A stretch of 64,000 bases of DNA from Nitrospirales bacterium. Lineage in GTDB: Bacteria > Nitrospirota > Nitrospiria > Nitrospirales > UBA8639. Of the stretch, positions 1-9,220 are shown one piece after another. Numbering within the stretch: the first letter of the stretch is position 1; each line of letters opens with the position of its first letter. The notes under the pieces are model-generated. The model was given only the letters and a program-made list of their open reading frames with translations. It made no database searches and was not told the DNA's origin. The translations under genes and the position numbers were made by a program. The stretch is taken from positions 1-64,000 of the forward strand of contig JAJDBM010000052.1 in assembly GCA_029261355.1 (NCBI GenBank), given 5' to 3'.

Positions 1-2
1 CC

Positions 3-131
3 GATTTATCCATCTATACGCAAGCCCAGCTGAATCGAGTGGCGCGGCAGTTGAACGAACGCCCAAGAAAAACATTAGGATACGAAACACCAGCAGAGAA
101 ATTTCAGGCCTGTGTTGCCGCGACCAGTTGA
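3..131 (+). mobile_element. IS30-family transposase, C-terminal fragment
   Basis: An open frame enters from the left edge and ends with TGA at 129-131, giving 42 residues. It contains QLNERPRKTLGYETPAE, the typical C-terminal end of the DDE transposases of IS30-type elements. Only the last part is in the window, so it cannot be said whether the element is intact further left. An inverted-repeat element starts nine bases after the stop, so the right end of the IS and that element are nested or abutting. The family call is firm; the functional state is unknown. Confidence 0.75.
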
Positions 132-139
132 ACTCACAG

Positions 140-282
140 CCCCGGCTGCGTGAAAACTCTGAATTTTCTGGATTCAGGGGGTGCCAGACCCCTTACTTAT
201 TCAGAAAACGTGGGATACAGGCGATCCTAGGCGGCTAAATTTTTAGATCAAAATTTCATGCAGAGTTTTCACACAGCCGGGG
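140..282. repeat. 143-bp element with 22-bp terminal inverted repeats (MITE-like)
   Basis: Bases 140-161 and 261-282 are inverted copies that match at 21 of 22 positions (outer end ccccggctg, inner end gaaaactctg). The interior has no coding capacity and contains a small GGGG...CCCC hairpin near 177-190. The arm resembles the ggctgtgtgaaaactc type of end found on several IS families, so a miniature non-autonomous element is the simplest reading. Alternatively the left arm could be the right end of the adjoining IS30 element and the right arm a relic of another insertion. No target-site duplication was established. Confidence 0.55.
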
Positions 283-376
283 TCGAATGACGACATTCAT
301 AATTATCCTGAATAACGGTTATCCGACACCATAATGGCCGTATTAAGTACAGTACCTTTGAATAAGACCTCAAAGG

Positions 377-601
377 CTAAGATCTTTTACTAATAAAAGC
401 AAGAAGAGGACAGTCTTCGCCAAAGCCACTTTGGACCATGCCGTGAATGCCCAAATACTCACATGTAGTGCAACGAGGATGTTCTTTCGATCCCGTATAG
501 GTATAGGAAATTCGCAGATGCGGGGTATGAGGCAAGGAGAACACAACGACGATCACGAGAATAGGCATTAGTGGTAGCAAGAAGAGCAGCCCTCTTAACA
601 C
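377..601 (-). CDS. Small membrane-anchored protein with Cys pair
   Basis: This encodes up to 74 residues: a hydrophobic N-terminal segment (about residues 3-24) followed by a short exposed part with CTTC, GIHGMVQSGFG and a further Cys near the end. I do not recognise the family. The nominal start is GTG at 601. A better ribosome site, AAGAGGG, lies just inside it and would serve a TTG start at about residue 8, so the start is uncertain. The hydrophobic segment plus the CxxC-like pair argue against chance, but the protein is short and stands alone between a mobile-element remnant and a regulator. Confidence 0.4.
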   Translation of the reverse strand: MLRGLLFLLPLMPILVIVVVFSLPHTPHLRISYTYTGSKEHPRCTTCEYLGIHGMVQSGFGEDCPLLAFISKRS

Positions 602-663
602 TAACCGAAAAAACTAATATGCGTCTTTACTTTACTGGCAAGATGTGTGTTGTACTACAATTC

Positions 664-2310
664 TCAATGCATCTTTTCAATCCCCATTTTTTTGATGCGG
701 GAGAGGAGTGTGGTGGGTTTGAGGCCGAGGAGTTCGGCTGCGCCGCCGGTGCCGTAGATCTTCCAGTCGGTTTGTTGTAAGGCTGTTTCGATATTCGCTT
801 TTTCGCGCAGGCGCATGTCTTCGTCGGTGAGCACTTCGTTGAGGCTATCGCTATTTTTTTTAATGGGAGTCTTGAGTGACGCGCCACTAGATTGTGGAAC
901 CGGCAAATCGAATTTGACCGAGCCGCATCGAGATGAGATCACGGCACGTTCAATAATGTTCTGTAATTCTCGCACGTTTCCAGGCCAGTGATAGTTTTGT
1001 AACTTTAAGACTTCGGCCTGAATCAACTCTCTTCCGGTGCAATTGAGTTTTTTTCGAACCAGCGCCATAAAAGTCGCTGCTAGCAGAGGGATATCTTCTT
1101 TGCGATTACGTAAAGGAGCCACTTCAATTGGAAAAACATTCAGCCGGTAATAGAGGTCTTGTCGAAAGCGCTTAGCTTCCACTTCTTGAGCAAGCTTTCG
1201 GTTGGTAGCCGCGATGATGCGGACATTGACCTTTCGGGTGGCTTCCTCCCCTACCCGTTCGTATTCCCCTTCTTGTAAGACACGCAACAATTTACTTTGC
1301 ATCTCTAAAGGAATTTCCCCGACTTCATCTAGAAACAGGGTGCCGCCATCGGCCGCTTGAAAACGCCCGGCTCGATCTTTCATTGCCCCAGTGAACGCAC
1401 CCTTGGCATGGCCAAAGAATTCGCTTTCATAGAGTTCTCTCGGTATCGACGCACAGTTGACCCGAACCATTGGATGGTCTTTTCGTTGACTGCGGCGATG
1501 AATTTCACGGGCGACGAGTTCTTTCCCTGTGCCTGACTCACCCGAAATCAATGCTGTGGCATCGGTGGGGGCCACGAGTTCAATTTGCTCCACGAGGTTC
1601 GCAATGGGCGGACTCTGCCCGACGATTTCGCCAAAGTTTTGCGCTTCTAGGACTTCTTCTTTTAAGAATGTGTTTTCTAATTCTAGTTGAGTTTTGAGTT
1701 GTTCAATTTCTTCAAAGGCACGGGCATTGGCGATGGCGACGGCCACATGATCGGCGATCATGCGGAACCACATGGTGGATTCATCAGAGACGAGCTCACG
1801 TTGAAACACCGCCAGCACACCAAGAACCTCTCCTTGATAAATAATAGGCTGTCCGTGAAAGCCGTGAATGCCTTCTTGTTTGGCCCAGTCAGGTCGCGCA
1901 ATCCAGGAGAGATTCGCGTCCATTTCATTGATGACCAGTTGCTCTCCTGTTTGTCCAATGCGTCCCACCTTACACACACCTATGGGAAATCGTGCAAAGT
2001 AGCCATTGGTGTTGGACCATTCTGTTTTATCTTCTCCCCCTGATCGACCCGCACTCGCGACCAAATGGAGACACCTCGTCTGATCTGGACATTCTTCTTT
2101 CAACCGACAGGTTGCGCAGATATCGCCAGGTCGAATCATCCAAATTCTTGCCAGCACGACGGTCGGTCGGTCTGCCAGCCGTCGCACAATGAGCCACAAT
2201 AAATCATTGAGCGATCGTTGTTGCGCGATGTCCAGCACGAGGCATTTCAGAGAATCTAATGTCGTGGGTGCTTGGCACTCGGCTGGGGTTGTGTTGCTCG
2301 TGGTATTCAT
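664..2310 (-). CDS. Sigma-54-dependent transcriptional activator (GAF-AAA+-Fis)
   Basis: This 548-residue enhancer-binding protein has a GAF-like sensor (about residues 30-200), a short coiled coil, an AAA+ domain with Walker A GESGTGKE (257-264), the sigma-54 contact loop GAFTGA (304-309) and Walker B TLFLDE (324-329), and a C-terminal Fis-type helix-turn-helix (about 515-548). A cysteine cluster C65-x2-C68-x5-C74-x5-C80 sits in the sensor and may bind metal or sense redox state; that is inference. There is no receiver domain, so it probably responds to a ligand or redox signal and not to a kinase. It is divergent from the detoxification cassette starting at 2514, and palindromes between the two genes are likely binding sites. 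The family is certain; the signal is unknown. Confidence 0.92.
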   Translation of the reverse strand: MNTTSNTTPAECQAPTTLDSLKCLVLDIAQQRSLNDLLWLIVRRLADRPTVVLARIWMIRPGDICATCRLKEECPDQTRCLHLVASAGRSGGEDKTEWSNTNGYFARFPIGVCKVGRIGQTGEQLVINEMDANLSWIARPDWAKQEGIHGFHGQPIIYQGEVLGVLAVFQRELVSDESTMWFRMIADHVAVAIANARAFEEIEQLKTQLELENTFLKEEVLEAQNFGEIVGQSPPIANLVEQIELVAPTDATALISGESGTGKELVAREIHRRSQRKDHPMVRVNCASIPRELYESEFFGHAKGAFTGAMKDRAGRFQAADGGTLFLDEVGEIPLEMQSKLLRVLQEGEYERVGEEATRKVNVRIIAATNRKLAQEVEAKRFRQDLYYRLNVFPIEVAPLRNRKEDIPLLAATFMALVRKKLNCTGRELIQAEVLKLQNYHWPGNVRELQNIIERAVISSRCGSVKFDLPVPQSSGASLKTPIKKNSDSLNEVLTDEDMRLREKANIETALQQTDWKIYGTGGAAELLGLKPTTLLSRIKKMGIEKMH

Positions 2311-2324
2311 CGTTCAAACAATAA

Positions 2325-2366
2325 ACGAAACTTCGTGAATGTGCAATGAATTTTCGTGATGCACGA
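2325..2366. promoter_or_regulatory. Putative upstream activator sites for the sigma-54 activator
   Basis: Two dyads lie between the divergent genes: ACGAAacTTCGT at 2325-2336 and TCGTGatgCACGA at 2354-2366. Both carry a TCGT/ACGA half-site, and a further TTTCGT lies just after. They are about 75-120 bp upstream of the putative -24/-12 promoter at 2442, a usual enhancer distance. That they bind the neighbouring activator is inference. Confidence 0.5.
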
Positions 2367-2441
2367 TATTTCGTTCATTTTGAAATATTATGTATTCAAT
2401 AAATTACCCAATAAAACAATATCTTACGACTTTCATGTATT

Positions 2442-2457
2442 TGGCATCATCATTGTA
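2442..2457 (+). promoter_or_regulatory. Putative sigma-54 (-24/-12) promoter for the cassette at 2514
   Basis: TGGCAT-N5-TTGTA has the required 10-base gap between the GG and the -12 dinucleotide. The -12 element is TTGT and not the consensus TTGC, so it is imperfect. Its position, 57 bases ahead of the first gene and downstream of the dyads at 2325-2366, supports it, as does the adjacent sigma-54 activator gene. Confidence 0.5.
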
Positions 2458-2513
2458 ATACTACGAAGCAGTGCAGTGAACAGGCAGGATGACTCACTGA
2501 AAGGATTACCCCA

Positions 2514-3077
2514 ATGTCACGAATACCAGCCATCAACCCAGACCAGGCAACCGGCCAAGCTCAAGAGTTACTCCGTGGTGTGGAGAACAATCTAGGATTC
2601 GTCCCCAATATCATGCGGACCATGGCAAATTCTTCTGCCGTCCTTAAAGGCTACCTGGAATTTTCTAACGCTCTGTCCAAGGGACATTTATCTTCGAAGC
2701 TACGCGAACAAATTGCGCTCACAGTCGCTGAAGCCAATGGATGCCACTATTGCCTTGCCGCTCATTCGGCCATTGGAAAAACCGTTGGGTTGAGTGAAGA
2801 GGCGATTGAAGATAGTCGTCAAGCCCTCTCACCCGACAGTCAAACTGCGGCCGTGTTGCAATTTGCTCGTAAGCTGGTGACCGAACGCGGCATGGTGAGT
2901 CACGCTGATCTCGCACATCTTCATGGGGTCGGATTCGGGGATGGCGATATCGCAGAAATCATTGCGAACGTCTCGCTCTCACTCTTTACCAATTATTTTA
3001 ATCATGTGGCACAAACCAAGCTGGACTTCCCAGAAGTTCCAGAGCTGCAAGCCCACGAATCGCAACCATTACACTGA
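2514..3077 (+). CDS. Carboxymuconolactone decarboxylase/AhpD-family peroxidase-like protein
   Basis: This 187-residue protein carries the CMD-family signature ANGCHYCLAAHS at about residues 75-86: a CxxC pair followed by His, the redox-active centre of AhpD-like alkylhydroperoxidases and of the 'uncharacterised peroxidase-related' subgroup. The N-terminal part (DQATGQAQELL) is typical of that subgroup. A good ribosome site (AAAGGA) lies 8 bases before ATG 2514. It is the first gene of a same-strand cassette running to 7242, led by a putative sigma-54 promoter. A thiol-based peroxide or quinone-related role fits both family and context; the substrate is not known. Confidence 0.88.
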   Translation: MSRIPAINPDQATGQAQELLRGVENNLGFVPNIMRTMANSSAVLKGYLEFSNALSKGHLSSKLREQIALTVAEANGCHYCLAAHSAIGKTVGLSEEAIEDSRQALSPDSQTAAVLQFARKLVTERGMVSHADLAHLHGVGFGDGDIAEIIANVSLSLFTNYFNHVAQTKLDFPEVPELQAHESQPLH

Positions 3078-3128
3078 GTACTATCACAACAATTACTCTC
3101 TCATTCATCACAGACAAGGAGAACACTC

Positions 3129-3494
3129 ATGAGTACACCTACCATCAATCTTCAAGACAGATTCGAAGACCTGTTGTCTTATATACGAGAAGGGCGGATT
3201 CTCGATGCGGTCAATGAGTTTTATTCCGAAGATGCAGCGATGCAAGAAAACAGTTTGCCTCCGACTGTTGGACGGGAAGCTAATTATGAACGGGAGAAAC
3301 AATTTCTCAGCACTGTCAAAGACTGGAAACGGTTTGATGTCATTGCGAAGAGCGTCGGCGACAATGTGACTTTTTATGAAACCGTCATGGACTGGACTTC
3401 CACCGATGGAACAGCCGTTCATGTAGAACAGGTAGTCGTCACAAAATGGGTAAACGGAAAAATCATCAACGAACGGTATTATCACAATCCGTAA
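3129..3494 (+). CDS. SnoaL-like/NTF2-fold protein
   Basis: This 121-residue protein has the layout of the SnoaL-like NTF2 cone fold: a helical start with VNEFYSEDAAMQEN, then alternating strands ending in KIINERYYHNP. Such proteins are small-molecule binders, isomerases or hydrolases, and function cannot be read from the fold alone. AAGGAG precedes ATG 3129 at good spacing. It is the second gene of the cassette, 51 bases after the CMD protein and 59 before the SDR, so it may act on the same substrate. Confidence 0.75.
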   Translation: MSTPTINLQDRFEDLLSYIREGRILDAVNEFYSEDAAMQENSLPPTVGREANYEREKQFLSTVKDWKRFDVIAKSVGDNVTFYETVMDWTSTDGTAVHVEQVVVTKWVNGKIINERYYHNP

Positions 3495-3553
3495 ACAATT
3501 CCTTTTCACCAATTTAATTATTCAATTTACGCATCAAAAAAGGTCATCACAAC

Positions 3554-4315
3554 ATGAGCACCGCAACTGAACTCGCACTCATCGTCGGAGGAACCAGTGG
3601 AATGGGCCTAGAAACAGCCAAACTTCTTGTCGCGCAAAACATTCCAGTTTGGGTGACAAGTCGAAAGACGACGAACGTGGAACAGGCTAAGAAAACATTA
3701 GGCGCTGGAACCGAAGGTACATCCTTGGATCTGTCAAATGTCGATCACGTTCAAGAATTTATTCGCACCATTGAAAAAGAACCACGACACATTACGTACT
3801 TGGTCAATGCCGCCGGCACGTTTTACCCGAAGCCTTTCCTTGAAACAACGGGAAAGGACTACGACCAGTATATGGATCTCAATAAAGCCTTTTTCTTGAT
3901 TACCCAAGCCGTAGCCAGGAACATGAAGACCCATGGTGGTGGGTCAATCGTGAATATCGGCTCCATGTGGGGAAAGCAAGCCATTAAAGCCACTCCGTCC
4001 TCAGCCTATTCCATGGCCAAAGCTGGGCTCCATTCACTGACTCAACATCTCGCGATGGAATTGGCCGCCGATGGCATTCGCGTAAATGCCGTTTCTCCTG
4101 CAGTGGTGGTTACCCCAATATACGGATCATTTATTGAGCCGGACAAAATCGAAGAAACCTTACAAGCGTTTAACGAGTTCCACCCAATCGGTCGAGTCGG
4201 CAGACCGAACGATGTGGCAGAAGTCATTGCCTTTTTGCTTTCTGAAAAAGCCAAATGGGTGACCGGCGCCAATTGGGACGTGGATGGTGGTGTGCTGGCT
4301 GGTCGGAATCAGTGA
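3554..4315 (+). CDS. Short-chain dehydrogenase/reductase
   Basis: This classical SDR of 253 residues has the nucleotide-binding motif GGTSGMG near the N-terminus, the NAAG strand motif, a catalytic Ser (IGSMWG region), the YSMAK form of YxxxK, and the C-terminal substrate loop after NAVSP. It should reduce a carbonyl or oxidise an alcohol with NAD(P)H; the cofactor and substrate are not evident. It is third in the cassette. An AAAGG-like ribosome site precedes ATG 3554. Together with the Old Yellow Enzyme and peroxidase-like genes it suggests reduction of reactive carbonyls or quinones, which is inference. Confidence 0.9.
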   Translation: MSTATELALIVGGTSGMGLETAKLLVAQNIPVWVTSRKTTNVEQAKKTLGAGTEGTSLDLSNVDHVQEFIRTIEKEPRHITYLVNAAGTFYPKPFLETTGKDYDQYMDLNKAFFLITQAVARNMKTHGGGSIVNIGSMWGKQAIKATPSSAYSMAKAGLHSLTQHLAMELAADGIRVNAVSPAVVVTPIYGSFIEPDKIEETLQAFNEFHPIGRVGRPNDVAEVIAFLLSEKAKWVTGANWDVDGGVLAGRNQ

Positions 4316-4350
4316 GCAATTTCACACCTCTAAAAATGGAGATCAGAACA

Positions 4351-5373
4351 ATGAAATACTTCAACACAACATTGAATAGAGTTTTCACAATCCTAGCCTT
4401 CGTGCCTTTTAGCCTCATTGGCACAATCGCAGTCGGCATCGTCGGCTCAGACCCTGCCATCGCTGAGGCCACTCAAGCGCGTACCGCGACGGTGTCAACG
4501 AATCATCCAACCCTGCACAAAACCATCGAAGTCGATGGACAAACGATCTTTTATCGGGAAGCCGGCCCCAAAAATGCGCCAACCATCCTGTTGCTCCATG
4601 GCTTTCCGACTTCTTCACACATGTTCCGCAACCTGATTCCGCAATTGTCGGATCGATTTCACCTCGTCGCACCGGACTACCCAGGATTTGGCAATAGCTC
4701 GATGCCCACGGTCGACCAGTTCTCGTACACATTCGACAACCTGGCAAAGGTTATGGAGAAATTTACCCAGAAAGTGGGCTTACAATCGTACAGCCTGTAC
4801 CTCATGGATTATGGGGCCCCAGTCGGATTTCGCTTGGCTGTCGCACATCCCGAAAGAGTCACGGCGTTGATCATTCAAAATGGGAATGCGTACGAAGAAG
4901 GGTTGAAAGATTTCTGGAAGCCGATTAAAGCCTACTGGAAAGATCGCACACCAAAGAATGCCGAGGCATTAAAAGGGTTTCTCAACATTGACGCCACTAA
5001 ATGGCAATATACTCACGGCACACGAAATGTCGAATCCATTAGTCCTGATAATTGGCTGGTGGATCAATATCTTCTGGACCGAGCAGGCAACGAGGATATT
5101 CAATTGCAATTGTTTTATAGCTACGGTTCAAATCCACCGTTATATCCCACATGGCAAGCCTATCTCCGTGAGCATCAGCCACCCACATTGATTACGTGGG
5201 GTAAGAATGATTCGATCTTTCCCGCTGAAGGCGCACACCCGTACAAACGTGACCTGAAACATCTGGAATTTCATTTACTCGACACAGGCCACTTTGCTCT
5301 GGAAGAGGATGGCGAAGTGATTGCCAGCCATATACGCCGTTTCTTTGATAAGAAGATGATGGCTCAGCGATGA
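4351..5373 (+). CDS. Exported alpha/beta hydrolase (haloalkane dehalogenase/epoxide hydrolase-like)
   Basis: From ATG 4351, preceded by GGAG at 9-base spacing, this encodes 340 residues; an upstream in-frame ATG at 4336 is less likely. An N-terminal signal peptide ends around AIAEA (about residue 38). The mature part has the oxyanion motif HGFPTSS, a nucleophile elbow MDYGAP with Asp in place of Ser as in epoxide hydrolases and haloalkane dehalogenases, and a catalytic His in TGHFALEE. The protein should therefore hydrolyse an epoxide, halide or related ester in the periplasm. It is the only clearly exported member of the cassette, an odd partner for cytosolic reductases. Confidence 0.87.
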   Translation: MKYFNTTLNRVFTILAFVPFSLIGTIAVGIVGSDPAIAEATQARTATVSTNHPTLHKTIEVDGQTIFYREAGPKNAPTILLLHGFPTSSHMFRNLIPQLSDRFHLVAPDYPGFGNSSMPTVDQFSYTFDNLAKVMEKFTQKVGLQSYSLYLMDYGAPVGFRLAVAHPERVTALIIQNGNAYEEGLKDFWKPIKAYWKDRTPKNAEALKGFLNIDATKWQYTHGTRNVESISPDNWLVDQYLLDRAGNEDIQLQLFYSYGSNPPLYPTWQAYLREHQPPTLITWGKNDSIFPAEGAHPYKRDLKHLEFHLLDTGHFALEEDGEVIASHIRRFFDKKMMAQR

Positions 5374-5436
5374 ATGGTCAGCATTATTGAGGCATCAGGT
5401 TCACGTATTAGTTATTTCATCACAAGGACACACATC

Positions 5437-6552
5437 ATGACAAAACTTTTTGAGCCACTCACAATCGGATCTCTAACATTACCTAATCGTATTATCATGG
5501 CACCGTTAACGCGAATGCGTGCCAAGCAGCCAGGAAATATCCCACAGGAGCTGAATGCCGAATATTATGCACAACGTGCTTCAGCTGGGTTGATTATTTC
5601 TGAAGCCACACAAGTCTCCCAGCAGGGACAGGGCTATCCAAGCACTCCAGGCATCCATTCCCCTGAGCAGGTCGAAGGCTGGAAGATCGTGACCGATGCG
5701 GTGCATCAGGCTGGGGGACGAATTTTCCTTCAACTGTGGCATGTTGGGCGTATTTCTCACTCATCACATCAACCCCATGATTCTTTGCCCGTCGCTCCCT
5801 CTGCGATTGCCGCAGAAAACAGTGGGACGTATACGGCTGATTGGCAGGAAACACCTATTTTGGTTCCACGCGCACTTGAAACAAATGAAATACCTGGCAT
5901 TGTTGCTGATTATAAAGCTGGTGCTGAAAATGCCAAGGCAGCGGGCTTTGATGGCGTCGAAGTTCATGGAGCCAACGGCTATCTCTTGGATCAATTTCTT
6001 CAGGATGGGTCCAACACACGCACAGACCACTATGGTGGATCCGTTGAGAATCGTAGCCGTCTATTGCTGGAGGTCGTCGATGCCGTCATCGATGTCTGGG
6101 GCAACGATCGTGTCGGCGTGCGTCTCTCTCCCTTTAATGTGTTTAATGGGATGAAGGATAGTGACCCCGTCAAACTGTTTACATATGTGCTTCGTGAATT
6201 GGATGTACGAGGCATCGCCTTTATCGATTTAATCGAGCCACGCGCAGCACTCTCAAGCACGCAAGACCATAATGTTGAAGACACACCCCAAGCAGCCTCA
6301 TTATTTCGTGATGTCATTCATCACACTGTTCTGATTTCAGCAGGAGGACATACTCCTGATTCAGCCCATGAATATATCGACGATAATTTGGCTGATGCGA
6401 TTGCGTTTGGAAGGCATTACATTTCCAATCCAGACCTCTCAGAACGTATCCGCCAAGCTAACCCGTTGACACCCTATGATCGTGCCACATTCTATGGTGG
6501 TGACCAAAAGGGATATACTGACTATCAACCTCACAAGGACAAGGCTGCGTGA
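5437..6552 (+). CDS. Old Yellow Enzyme family alkene/N-ethylmaleimide reductase
   Basis: This FMN-dependent ene-reductase has 371 residues from ATG 5437 (AAGGA 8 bases upstream; the frame is open further upstream but lacks a good start). Landmarks are the N-terminal LFEPLTIGSLTLPNRI, LWHVGRISH, and the VHGANGYLLDQF followed by RTDHYGGS block that shapes the flavin and substrate site. OYEs reduce the C=C bond of electrophilic enals, enones, nitro esters and quinone-like compounds. In this cassette it is the strongest pointer to detoxification of reactive electrophiles. The subgroup resembles NemA. Confidence 0.93.
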   Translation: MTKLFEPLTIGSLTLPNRIIMAPLTRMRAKQPGNIPQELNAEYYAQRASAGLIISEATQVSQQGQGYPSTPGIHSPEQVEGWKIVTDAVHQAGGRIFLQLWHVGRISHSSHQPHDSLPVAPSAIAAENSGTYTADWQETPILVPRALETNEIPGIVADYKAGAENAKAAGFDGVEVHGANGYLLDQFLQDGSNTRTDHYGGSVENRSRLLLEVVDAVIDVWGNDRVGVRLSPFNVFNGMKDSDPVKLFTYVLRELDVRGIAFIDLIEPRAALSSTQDHNVEDTPQAASLFRDVIHHTVLISAGGHTPDSAHEYIDDNLADAIAFGRHYISNPDLSERIRQANPLTPYDRATFYGGDQKGYTDYQPHKDKAA

Positions 6553-6621
6553 CTCACGTCACGTCAACTAGTAAGAGTTTCTTCAATAAGAGCTCTTTGA
6601 AATAGACAAGGAGGCTAGAAT

Positions 6622-7242
6622 ATGCAAACGCCTATAAGCGATATCGCTTTTACCCCATCAGTCAAAGCGGTACAAGAACGACTTGGGTCTCGACAACAAT
6701 ATGCTCGAATGGAAGAGCGAGGTGGGTGGGCCAAGACGATTACACCGGAACTGACGGATTTTTTAAGCCAACGAAACTCATGTTACCTGGCCACGGCAAG
6801 CGCAAGCGGGCGACCCTATATTCAGCATCGAGGTGGCCCGAAGGGATTCGTGAGGGTACTAAATGATCAGACTTTAGCCTTTGCTGATTTCATAGGAAAT
6901 CGACAATATATTTCTGTCGGGAACCTTTCTGAAAACCCTCAAGCATTTCTATTTTTTATGGACTATGAACGACAAACCCGGATTAAAGTATGGGGAACCG
7001 CAGAGGTGATTGCTGATGATCCAGAGTTGTTCGAACAACTCGTCGATCCCCAGTACCAGGGAAAACCTGAACGAGTGATTCGGTTTAATGTGGAGGCATG
7101 GGATGCGAATTGTCGACAACACATTCCCTCTCTGTTCATACCAGAGAATATATCAACGACGGTACAAGCACTTCGAGACCGTATTACAGAATTAGAGTTA
7201 GAGAACTCAGCCTTAAGAGCTAGTCCACCAATCTCAGTATAA
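6622..7242 (+). CDS. Pyridoxamine 5'-phosphate oxidase-family flavoprotein
   Basis: This 206-residue protein has a split-barrel PNPOx-like fold: LATASASGRPYIQHRGGPKGF followed by ADFIGNRQYISVGNL and a strand with KVWGTAEVI. The region binds FMN or F420-type cofactors in the superfamily. The extra C-terminal coiled segment (ALRDRITELELENSAL) is typical of a subgroup found in stress operons and not of the vitamin B6 enzyme PdxH. AAGGAGG precedes ATG 6622. It is probably the last gene of the sigma-54 cassette. The substrate is unknown. Confidence 0.85.
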   Translation: MQTPISDIAFTPSVKAVQERLGSRQQYARMEERGGWAKTITPELTDFLSQRNSCYLATASASGRPYIQHRGGPKGFVRVLNDQTLAFADFIGNRQYISVGNLSENPQAFLFFMDYERQTRIKVWGTAEVIADDPELFEQLVDPQYQGKPERVIRFNVEAWDANCRQHIPSLFIPENISTTVQALRDRITELELENSALRASPPISV

Positions 7243-7480
7243 TCGTCCTCAGAACCGTCTTCTTTACAAAGATCACCGACAAACTGAAAATCATTCGTTG
7301 ATAAGACTCAGTCAGCTCACTATCATTTTTCATGATGAAACTCAGACACGACCTGTACCATTTCCTCTACCAACGTTCTATAATAACCCATATAAATTTT
7401 GTGTTTGAGAAATATTAGAAACAATTCTTGTTTAGATTCATTCGCAAAAACCCGAAAAGATCACCATCTCCAATTACACG

Positions 7481-8326
7481 ATGAATACCAATCCTCCACT
7501 CATTATTATCGATAGTCATGTCCACATTCATGACTGTTTTGACCTCTCAACCTTTTTTGAGTCGGCGTCATCCAATTGCCAAGATCACGCTACGACTCAA
7601 CAACATCATGACCCTTTCATTGGGGTCATGCTTCTCACTGAATCCTCCTGGGATCATTGGTTCCATACACTGGCTACGTGGGCCGATCAAGGAAAGACCA
7701 TCACAAACGACTCGAACACCATCTGGAGCATCCATCGTACAGAAGAAGACTTTACGCTCTTAGCCCGTTCGACGCAGGGGATGAATCTATTGATTGTCGC
7801 TGGCCGACAAATCGTCACAAAAGAAAAGCTTGAAGTTCTTGCCCTATTGACGAGTCAGAGCTTTCAAGATGGAATAAGCATTCAAGAAGCGATACAGCAA
7901 GTCAAAGGAAGTGGTGGCGTTCCGGTTATCCCCTGGGGGTTCGGAAAATGGTGGGGAGCTCGAGGCCAGATACTCACAGAATTACTATCCTCACCCGTGA
8001 TGAGGGATGTCTTTCTTGGAGACAATAGTGGACGACCCAGCTTTCTCCCCTACCCCTCTCAATTTTCGATGGCTTCGGAACAGGGCATCAGGATTTTTCC
8101 GGGAAGTGACCCTCTGCCTTTTGTTTCAGAAAACGGGCGTCCGTGCAGTGTAGGGTTTTCGGTGAAGCGAGAATTAGATGAGACTAGGCCGGGAGCAGAT
8201 CTTAAGAAAATCCTTCAGGATCCCAATACTGCGATGACTCCATACTTTCACCATGAAGGTCTCTTCAGATTCATCAAAAACCAAGTTTCGATGCAATTAG
8301 TGAAACATCAGCCGTCAACAGCCTAG
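7481..8326 (+). CDS. Putative metal-dependent hydrolase (amidohydrolase/PHP-like), family unrecognised
   Basis: This encodes 281 residues beginning with the strand IIIDSHVHIHDCFD, whose HxH is the first metal-binding motif of TIM-barrel amidohydrolases and PHP enzymes. Later landmarks are VIPWGFGKWWG, FLGDNSGRP and GSDPLPF; the Asp in GSD could be the last metal ligand. I do not recognise a named family. There is no signal peptide. The ribosome site is weak (AAAGAT about 20 bases upstream). It is separated from the cassette by 238 bases, so it probably has its own promoter, and it is convergent with the desaturase gene with only 8 bases between stops. The fold assignment is inference from the motifs. 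Confidence 0.65.
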   Translation: MNTNPPLIIIDSHVHIHDCFDLSTFFESASSNCQDHATTQQHHDPFIGVMLLTESSWDHWFHTLATWADQGKTITNDSNTIWSIHRTEEDFTLLARSTQGMNLLIVAGRQIVTKEKLEVLALLTSQSFQDGISIQEAIQQVKGSGGVPVIPWGFGKWWGARGQILTELLSSPVMRDVFLGDNSGRPSFLPYPSQFSMASEQGIRIFPGSDPLPFVSENGRPCSVGFSVKRELDETRPGADLKKILQDPNTAMTPYFHHEGLFRFIKNQVSMQLVKHQPSTA

Positions 8327-8334
8327 CGAATTCT

Positions 8335-9195
8335 TTATAAAGTTTTGGGGGAAGATCGTCGTAAGGATGAAGCAAGGCCAAGGACTGACAAACCATAAAT
8401 AAGCCACTTCGAAGGATCAAAGTTATACCATTGCAGTCCGTTGCGATAATCAATCGGATACATGTGGTGATAATTGTGATAGCCCTCACCGAATGTCACG
8501 AGAGAAATTAACCAACTGTCACGACTAGAATCATCATCGCCATGCGGCTGGCTTCCCCACAAGTGACAAATCGAATTAATACAAAACGTTGAATTCAGCA
8601 CAAAGAAGACACGCCCGACTCCTGCCAAGAGAAAACACCCGATTGCCCCAATCCAACCATTCGCCACAAATCCAACTATAAACGGCAAAATGAGGCCAGA
8701 GACAATAATCAGCACGTAATTTCGATGTTGCCACATCACGACTGGGTCTTTGACGAGCCGAGCAGGAAATGGTCGATTGCGGTGAGGATCCTTCCAAAAC
8801 AACCAGGCACAATGACTAAACCAAAACCCTCTTTTGGCATTATAGGGATCTTCTTCTTGATCGCAGCGTGAATGGTGTCGAATATGATCTCGTGCCCATT
8901 TTAAGGCCGAGTTTTCTAGCGCCCATCCTCCTCCAATCAACAGAACCCCTTTGACCCAATTAGGACAAGTAAAACTTCCATGCGTAATTAAACGATGATA
9001 GCCAACCGTAATTCCTAATCCACTCGTGATATACATGAACCCAAACATAGCCCAATCGACCCAACTATAGTCGTAAAAATACGCAAAAGTCGGGAGGCCA
9101 ATCATGGCACCAACTGAGATAAGGCCGAAAAGAAAAGTCGTAGGAAAATCAAATGAGCGAGTGCTCAGCGGAACTAACGTTGAAGATGGGGTCAT
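8335..9195 (-). CDS. Acyl-CoA/acyl-lipid delta-9-type fatty acid desaturase
   Basis: This 286-residue integral membrane protein has the three histidine boxes of the membrane di-iron desaturases: HRLITH, HIRHH and HNYHH, spaced among four hydrophobic segments. It would introduce a double bond into membrane fatty acids with O2 and an electron donor, adjusting fluidity. The adjacent upstream gene on the same strand encodes an RRM protein of a type often induced by cold, which suggests a shared temperature response (inference). No dedicated ferredoxin or reductase is nearby. Confidence 0.93.
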   Translation of the reverse strand: MTPSSTLVPLSTRSFDFPTTFLFGLISVGAMIGLPTFAYFYDYSWVDWAMFGFMYITSGLGITVGYHRLITHGSFTCPNWVKGVLLIGGGWALENSALKWARDHIRHHSRCDQEEDPYNAKRGFWFSHCAWLFWKDPHRNRPFPARLVKDPVVMWQHRNYVLIIVSGLILPFIVGFVANGWIGAIGCFLLAGVGRVFFVLNSTFCINSICHLWGSQPHGDDDSSRDSWLISLVTFGEGYHNYHHMYPIDYRNGLQWYNFDPSKWLIYGLSVLGLASSLRRSSPKTL

Positions 9196-9220
9196 AGATG
9201 AAGGCTTAAAGTAGAAAGAA

